A DNA stretch of 64,000 bases from Dryas octopetala. Lineage: Eukaryota; Streptophyta; Magnoliopsida; Rosales; Rosaceae. A model generated the notes under the pieces. That model was not told where the DNA came from and ran no database searches. It saw only the letters and a list, made by a program, of their open reading frames with translations. Numbering within the stretch: position 1 is the stretch's first letter; each line of letters begins with the position of its first letter. Positions 57,501 through 64,000 of this stretch are shown here, one piece after another. The translations under genes and the position numbers were made by a program. The stretch covers positions 21,245,861 through 21,309,860 of the forward strand of contig OY992838.1 in the NCBI GenBank assembly GCA_963921425.1, written 5' to 3'.

Positions 57501-60377
57501 CAATTCAGCTTGAATGATTGATGTACCTCTTTTCTATAAGCTTGGAAGATAAGTTGATTCTTTCTTGCTCAATGAGCTCCAGAGTCTACTTGTTAAAAGG
57601 AAATAAAACAGCACATAGGTATCAAAATATTTTTGTCTTGAGCAATTAAACATGTGATGAACTTACTAATTTCCTTGTTAAAAGGAGTATTAGTCAGGAA
57701 TGTGAAGTGATAAATACTACATGCATGATGCAACCTAGCTCTACCTTTTACCCCTAAGACTAGTCCATTAAGAAGTCAAAAGAAAAGTTTTAGGAAATAC
57801 AATTTTCTTATATATAAGCATATAACTTGGGCTCTTGAATGTCTTATGTATCCATCAAAATACAAAATGTAATCATCAAAACCTTTGAATTTAAAATTGT
57901 TGGATACTCTAGGCATGCATGCCTGAATATTAGGATATTGAAACTATCTACACGGTATTACAGAAGGCAAAAAAAAAAAGTATAGCTAATTTTTGCAACT
58001 AGAAGCATAAGCAAGGCTATACGATGTTTTAGAAAAGAAAGAGCCACTGATTAAGAGTCAGATAAGTTAAGAAAAATAAAGCAGAAAAGTGATCAAAGTC
58101 CAAGTGTTGATGTGCAAATGGAACACCTATCACAAGAGAAATATCAAACTGGGCGTTCTATTGGATATGACAAAATGGTGCTACCATTGATGAGAAGAAA
58201 CTCAAAACAGGTCAATGTATTTTGTTTCAAGTAAATTTTAAGCCTTGAATATAGTAAACAGTTAGAAATTCCCTCTCAAAGCACTAGCAGCCTATAGGAA
58301 CCTTTAAAACAGAAGACACAAGGAAGATGATGCCTGTCACATTGATCTAAAAAATCTTACATTTTCCCCCTTTTCCTTTGGGAAAATATCATTTTCCTAT
58401 TTAATAGGTTATTAGTAATATTAAAACAAATTTGCCCACCTTACAGCTTACGTCCGTATATGGAAACAAGTTGATTGCTTAAGTTTTAACATCACCATTA
58501 ACAAACAACCACGGACACACATACACACACATACACACACACACACAGAGGCTACCTGGACAAGGGTGGATGAATCAGACTCCAAAGAAAATATCTTTCT
58601 CTGTTTTTCCAAAATCTGAGAGCAAATTTGACCTTTCGCCTTCTTCATCTGCTCAATGTCTACCATGAATCGTTTTGTTTCGGATATTGCTGCAACAATA
58701 ATGAGTACAAGTTCAAAAGTATTAAAAACACGAGGATCACAGAAAGGAATCTTTATCAAAGAAAAATAGAAATAAATGACAAATTAGATTCACATTTCAC
58801 TTCGAAACTTAATACATCCAAATTATTTGAAATTTTGAAATGAAAAATGCTGGGTTACTAATTGACCCACTAGCTGAAAATAAAAGGAAAACTTTAATGA
58901 TTGTGATATCCAGACTATTTTAAGAAAAATAAAAATGAAAATCACAAGAAGCCATACAACTTGGAGAGCCTGCTACAGAAACCACATATGATTCAAAATT
59001 GATTTAAAAAACTTTCGTAATACAGGACTTATAATCAACAGAAACCCTTGTAATAACTACAATATTCAAACCAGTTGAACATAGATTCAATTGAATGTAT
59101 CTCATACCTACATTTAACAGTCCCAAAAAACAACTTCTCACTACTCATGTGATCAGTAATCAAGAGTAACCAGTTTTAGTATGGAATTACCCAGTTCAAC
59201 AGTTTCAAGGCTCTCTTTAAATTACACTTAAAACAAGTCTTCTGTAGTAGGAGGGTGGAGCCAAAGTCGATGTTTAAGCATTAAAGTAATAATAATAATA
59301 ATAAAATAAACAAGTTACATGATAGTTGGATGGTACGTCTCCTTGCAGATATAGTTGGATGGTACATCTCCTATTATTATCACTTTAATGCTTAAACATC
59401 GACTTTGGCTCCAGCCTCCTACTAGCAGATATAGTTGGATGGTACATCTCCTATTGGTACTAAAAGTTCAAAAGATCTTCCAACTTGAATCTAGTTTTTA
59501 ATGTGAAACCAATCTAATATATTTGCACCACAACTTTTTTTTTTTCAGCCTTTTTACTCTCTACTGAATAGCTTTTCCATTTTCAAAATATAAGCAACTT
59601 AGAACACTATGCTACTTAGCAAATAAAAATATTTTGAACTTTCAGAAATTAATTTGGAAAAGGAAAAATTCAGATGTTAGGTAAATTTAATGGCGGAGAA
59701 GAAAAAATCAAAATATTTAAACTCATTTTAGTCAAGAAATTAAAAGATTTCTATACATGCAATAGCTGGCATGAGCTTACAGCACATAACAAAAATCAGA
59801 ACAAGCCAACGCAAAATAAATTTCTTTTTGTGCATTGTACGTAATTTATACAATAGTATCTATAATTTTCACCATACTCAACTAAAGATATATTTCACGA
59901 ATTGCAAATTTACAATTAAAAGAAAATAGAGATATGTGTAAAAATTGAGGACAGAAGTTTGAAACAAATAGCAAATTTAGGATAGATATTACGTTTTCCT
60001 TTTAACAAATAAAGTTTGTTTGAATTATTTTTAACAGTAAGAAGTTGTGCAAAAGCAGAAACAAAGGGAATAGATAAATGAAAGTGGAACAAAGCATAAT
60101 TGAGTAAAATAAGCAGAAAATATAAATACGGTTACGAAGAAGAGGAAGGAGAACCAGAATTGAGATCGATCTCTAAGGTCTGAATAGTGGTCAATTGCAT
60201 TTGCTCTTCCACTGAGACCTTGGCAGCTTGATCTTCCACATCTATAAATTCCAAATTCGAAAAATAAAACAAGGCAATGAATGAAATTTGTGTAATTCGA
60301 CATAAGGCGATCGGAATGTGAATGGTACCGTTCATCTGAGAGCGCAATGTCTTCATGTACTGCAAGTATTCCTCCAT
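54568..60377 (-). CDS. Coiled-coil protein of unknown function, 11 exons
   Basis: Minus-strand exons 60377-60329, 60241-60155, 58689-58556, 57585-57527, 57443-57389, 56777-56738, 56159-56119, 56037-55933, 55494-55447, 55061-54942 and 54636-54568 sum to 807 nt, or 268 aa. Every junction is GT-AG and in frame. The protein starts MEEYLQYMKTLRSQMNDVED and is almost wholly helical, rich in Glu, Lys, Gln and Leu (heptad-like runs such as QILEKQRKIFSLESDS, TLELIEQERINLSSKLIEK, and NDARKNLMAILDSAKAKLDE). No signal peptide or membrane span is seen. The C-terminus ends in a short non-helical piece, VVKCACGEEYKVEV, with two Cys. I do not recognise the family. Length and coiled-coil content would suit a kinetochore, tethering or cytoskeletal subunit, but that is speculation. 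Intron 2 (1.5 kb) holds an unusual inverted duplication. Confidence 0.85.
58510..58547. repeat. (CA)n microsatellite in intron 3 of the coiled-coil gene
   Basis: An interrupted ACACAC run lies directly downstream of the exon 3 donor (minus strand). Confidence 0.85.
59246..59455. repeat. Inverted duplication with direct repeats in intron 2 of the coiled-coil gene
   Basis: The left arm, AGTAGGAGGGTGGAGCCAAA onward (59246-59297), is complementary to the right arm ending CCAGCCTCCTACT (59372-59423), with about two mismatches in 52. The motif TAGTTGGATGGTAC(A/G)TCTCC is present three times (about 59323, 59352 and 59432), and the two GCAGATATAGTTGGATGGTA copies flank the right arm. Confidence 0.85.
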
Positions 60378-60514
60378 TTTCTTCTTCTTGTTTCTTGTTG
60401 CTTTGCAGAGACAGAGGGCGAGAGCGAGAGTGAGAGTGCCTCAAGAAGATTAGGAGTGGCCAATTTTTATTTTTGGAGGGAAATATAAGGAGTCCAACGA
60501 ATATTTGTTAGGTC

Positions 60515-60572
60515 TGGGCTGAATATTCTGGGCCAACGCGATTTATGAAATATGTTCTCCCATTGCAGCCCA
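60515..60572 (-). promoter_or_regulatory. Site II motifs upstream of the coiled-coil gene
   Basis: TGGGCT at 60515-60520, TGGGCC at 60529-60534 and AGCCCA at 60567-60572 lie 140-195 bp upstream of the ATG at 60377. Such clusters are common in promoters of growth- and division-linked plant genes. Confidence 0.5.
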
Positions 60573-61795
60573 ATGTACTCTGTTTTCATTTTTTAGGAAG
60601 GGAGGCACTCAAATTTTTCCCAATTTTTTATTTTATTTTACCCTTTATTGTAAAAACAGGATGAAATCACTCAAATCCATTCAGTGGTTATCTAATAAAA
60701 CATTCACCAATGTTCAGAAGATAAGTATCGAATAAACATAAACATTTTGGCAGATAACTATCGAATACCTTTTTTATTTCCATTTGGTGGTTATCCACTA
60801 AATAATTCACCAATGTTTAGCAGATGACTGTCGAATAACCACAAATATTTCAGTAAATAACTGTCAAATGACCTGACGAACAAAATTGAAATTTTTTATT
60901 TTAAGTGTAAAATTAAAATTTTGAAATAGAATAATCAACTTAGCAATTTAGGTTGGTCGGAATAACGTCACTCGCTATCAAATTCACACTCCTAAAATGC
61001 ACTCTTCTATTTTGTTTTTATTAATTTATTTTTTCATTTTAAATTGGGAAATTTCAGATTAATGTCAAAAAGTGAAACCATTTAGGATTCACTACTAAAA
61101 CTTTTCCAAATTCCCAAAATAGACATGAAGCAAAACTTCAGAGCTGAATGAGCACATAGGCATAGAATCCTCTTGTTAGAATAGCAACAAACTATAGCTA
61201 TTCAGCAGCTATGAGCAGTTAACAACCAATTCAGCAATTGTGACTGATTGACAGCCATGATCAGAAAAAGCCAAGCAAGTCCATGATGCATGCAAATGCA
61301 AAAGTAGATTCTTTATTTACTGTAACGTAGCATAAAGAAACAATTTTATAAAAAAACATTAATAATAAAATATTTTTTTAAAAAATAGCAATCAATAATG
61401 AATAACTTTAGAATATAATATATGATGTATAATATTTAGTCTTTGAGAAATTCTTGAATTAAAATAAATATTTTGATTTATAGAGACACAAATTAGTCTT
61501 TAAAATTAAAAAAAAAATTAATGTAAATGGATTGGTCTAAGCCCGTCACGAGTTCAGACCGACCCAACCCAAGACGGGCTCATGCCGAGCTGGCCTAACG
61601 GGATACAAAACTTGGCCCAGTCCGGCCCACCCCATTGTACACATCTACTCCATTGTCTGGTCACTGGTGCGATAAAAAAAAATAAAATACATATTTATAT
61701 CTCAATACTGAAAAGACCATCAATTACCGTAGCAGGCTCTCCCTGACTACCTCCGCTCTCGCGTTTACACTTTCAGTCTATAATTGTGTATTCAA
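60573..61795. other. Intergenic between divergent genes
   Basis: 60679-60880 holds two diverged copies of a unit of about 100 bp (GTGGTTATC...ATTCACCAATGTT(C/T)AG...GTCGAATAA). 61540-61650 is a GC-richer block (GCCCGTCACGAG...GGCCCAGTCCGGCCCACCCC) resembling a dispersed repeat fragment. No gene was recognised. Confidence 0.5.
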
Positions 61796-61977
61796 ATGGC
61801 GATCTCAACGAGACTGGGAAGGAGACAATCTCTACATCAGAGGTATGGCTACGGAGCATTTCTCATAAGACTTTCCTCAAAGAGAGTCTTCCGTACGATT
61901 CTCATCAGCCTGGCCTTCATCGCTCTCGTCCCTCCCATTTTCTTCCTCCTCAAGCTCAAAACCTTTCGTCAGGTAAA

Positions 61978-62030
<53 letters not shown>

Positions 62031-64000
62031 TTTCTACTATGTACGTTTAACGTTTTTTCAGTACTAATGGAAAAAGACCCATAAGCTAATTTTAACATTT
62101 TCATCATAGACGTTTGCATTTATGCTCAAGCGCGTATGTATGTACTGTGACTTTAGAGTTTGCTTTTTATTGAGAATATTGGATATAGTGGAGCTGAATG
62201 GCAGAAAAGAATTCATGTGGGCGATCACAATTTGTTGAAATAAAGGCTTTGGCTTAGACTGCTTAGTTGATTTGGGGAAAGTGGAGGCTTGTGTTATTTG
62301 GATACCAAACATCTTAGAGAAGACGAGAAATTCTGAGATTATGTTGTCTTGTGATCTCATGAATCTTTACTTTTAGTTTGGCCACCAACTGCTTAAAGCC
62401 TTAAATTAAGTTTTGGGTGTCTGATTGTAGTTAAGTAGATTGTGACGGCAACAAACTGATTGATGCATTGTTCCTTTCATGACTGGGCATGTCAAGATGT
62501 GTGATGGTGCATACAAATAGTTAGGTACTCACTGTGTGAATTTCTGCATGAATATACATAAATGGAAACAAAAATTCTCTTCTACTCGTTGAGGATAATG
62601 TCATAGAAGAAAAATTAAAAAATGTTGCATTGCACGTACATCATGTATATAATGTGACATGATATTCTTCATTGTAGACTCAAATAATTACTTTGTACAT
62701 TTCCAATCTATCTACAGATGCAGTTGAGAAAGTGTGGTTGGCTAAATGATCCTCCTCTTGTATGTGCGCATGGGGGTGACTCAAGTAGGGCGTTTCCAAA
62801 CACAGTAAGCATAAATTTTTTTTTTTCTATTTTGTTTTTCCTAAATACTCTTTTACAGTCAATAAATATTCCAGTTAATGGACAGGGTTCCAAGGCCTGC
62901 AATCTTAATTAATTAATTGAGTCTATTTAGTTTAGTATTTAGTATTTTCCAACAAAATTTTATTCTATCTAAACTTTTGTTCTTAGATGGGGCTTAACTT
63001 GGGTTCATCCTGCCCAAGTTGTAACCCTGTAAATGTATCATAAACTGGTTGCATGATTGCTTTCTTGATTCATCAAATAAGTGAGGCCCCTGAATACTGG
63101 ACAATTAAATGAGCTGTTGTGTTGTCATAAAATTGAAGTTTGAGGACCACAATAGTTCAACCTTCTGGTACTGCAAGAAGCTTATTCTCTTAAAGTTCTT
63201 GTGACAGATCGCGCAAGTGATCTATCATGTACCCTTGAAAATAAGGATCGAGTGTTTGGCCTTGTCCTAACCACCATTCCATTTTGGAGAATGGGGAGGT
63301 GCTTTTGTTCTGGAACAGAAGCTCCACCCCATCAAGCTGATTGTTGAGTTTCTCCCCTCCTCCCTCCCCCCCGCCTTGTCTCTTATTTTTTTAATTTTAT
63401 AACAGATGGCTGCATATCATTCTGCTCTTCATTCTCAAGTCGACTGTATTGAGATTGATGTTTCTCGTTCTTCAGATGGAGTTCTGCTTGCGCTCCATGA
63501 CAGGTACAGTGGTTCTCACAGTGTTTATAATTTTACCTCATATCTGCTGATTGTCAACTGACACAATTTGACTACATTAATTATTAAACTGTACTTTTCA
63601 AATAACAAGAAACTACAATGAACTCCACGTTATTATTCTATTATATAATAAAGCACTAGATGATCGCCCTAGAGTTCAAACGACGCTAGATGGTTATTCT
63701 ATGTAATTTCACAAACAAAAGAAAAAAGAGGTAACTAAGAAGTTTTTGCACCTTAGTATTCAATTTTCAAAGTTCTATGTGTCAATAATGTGTTCAGGTT
63801 TTTTACCTTTCATGTGATATATTTATCAAAGATATACTATTTTATGAATTTTACACCAATATCAATATTTCCACCAATACCTACATTTCCTTCTTTGGAA
63901 AATACCTCTTAGTAATCAATTGCTAGTCATTGATCATCTCACAAGTGTAAATATTAAACAAGTCGAAATCAAGCTCTACAAATATGTTTTTTTTTAAAAA
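61796..64000 (+). CDS. Glycerophosphodiester phosphodiesterase, GDPD4-like (5' part, runs off the window)
   Basis: Exons 61796-61972 (59 codons), 62718-62804 (29 codons) and 63406-63503 are visible, with GT-AG junctions. The gene continues beyond 64000; no further exon is seen after 63503. The N-terminus is basic, then has one membrane anchor (TILISLAFIALVPPIFFLLK, about residues 35-54), as in GDPD4. The catalytic domain starts with LVCAHGGDSSRAFPNT, where the His of HGG is the first active-site residue, then CIEIDVSRSSDGVLLALHD, with the metal-binding Glu and Asp and the second His. These enzymes split glycerophosphodiesters into glycerol-3-phosphate and an alcohol, helping phosphate recycling. 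I take the ATG at 61796 as the start. Intron 1 carries a CT microsatellite at 61982-62025. Confidence 0.93.
61982..62025. repeat. (TC)n microsatellite in GDPD intron 1
   Basis: A pure CT run starts about 10 bp after the exon 1 donor. Confidence 0.95.

Noticed and set aside
61784-61795. Start of the GDPD frame four codons earlier
   Set aside because: The codon at 61784 is TTG; the first ATG is at 61796.
1-64000. tRNA, rRNA, CRISPR arrays or prokaryotic-type operons
   Set aside because: No cloverleaf with conserved boxes, rRNA blocks or spaced direct repeats were seen; the initiator-tRNA-like 12-mers are retrotransposon primer-binding sites.

Overview
The window is nuclear DNA of a flowering plant, almost certainly a eudicot; a rosid such as a Prunus relative is only a guess. 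It is AT-rich, its genes are split by GT-AG introns, and it holds plant-specific families (type-A response regulator, PIRL leucine-rich repeat protein, sucrose-phosphate synthase) among many small transposable elements. There is no sign of operons, CRISPR arrays or other prokaryotic features. 

Layout: 0.35-1.41 kb is a long-armed MITE with a near-perfect 9-bp target duplication. 2.16-7.04 kb (-) is a five-exon type-A response regulator whose last intron holds an old LTR. 8.6-11.5 kb is a terminal-inverted-repeat element split by a 5'-truncated LINE. 11.8-12.9 kb is a pair of MITEs abutting the promoter of 60S acidic ribosomal protein P1 (13.3-14.0 kb, +). 16.07-21.69 kb (+) is an eight-exon eIF2D gene. 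24.4-25.1 kb (-) is a broken carboxylesterase. 25.5-25.9 kb (+) is a small membrane protein gene. 26.75-27.70 kb is a decayed NBR1 autophagy-receptor pseudogene. 28.55-30.36 kb (+) is a PIRL gene. 31.95-32.6 kb is a degenerate copy of eIF2D exon 2 and its flanking introns. 35.39-38.37 kb is an apparently intact, very young non-autonomous LTR retrotransposon. 38.4-47.4 kb is gene-poor, with LINE and copia fragments, MITEs, a degenerate minisatellite and a long TC microsatellite. 47.59-53.79 kb (+) is a 14-exon sucrose-phosphate synthase. 54.57-60.38 kb (-) is an 11-exon coiled-coil protein gene of unknown function. 61.80 kb to the right edge (+) is the 5' part of a glycerophosphodiester phosphodiesterase. 

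The genes are independent transcription units covering cytokinin signalling, translation, signalling scaffold, sucrose synthesis and phospholipid catabolism. Exon models for the response regulator, P1, eIF2D, PIRL, SPS and the coiled-coil gene were built by hand; every one closes in frame from ATG to stop. 

The most unusual item is the LTR retrotransposon. Between two 248/249-bp LTRs it has one uninterrupted 827-codon frame that encodes no recognisable gag or pol. It joins a proline-rich region, a possible short coiled coil, an unassigned hydrophobic region and a C-terminal piece that closely resembles the plastid ATP/ADP translocator family, read without introns.
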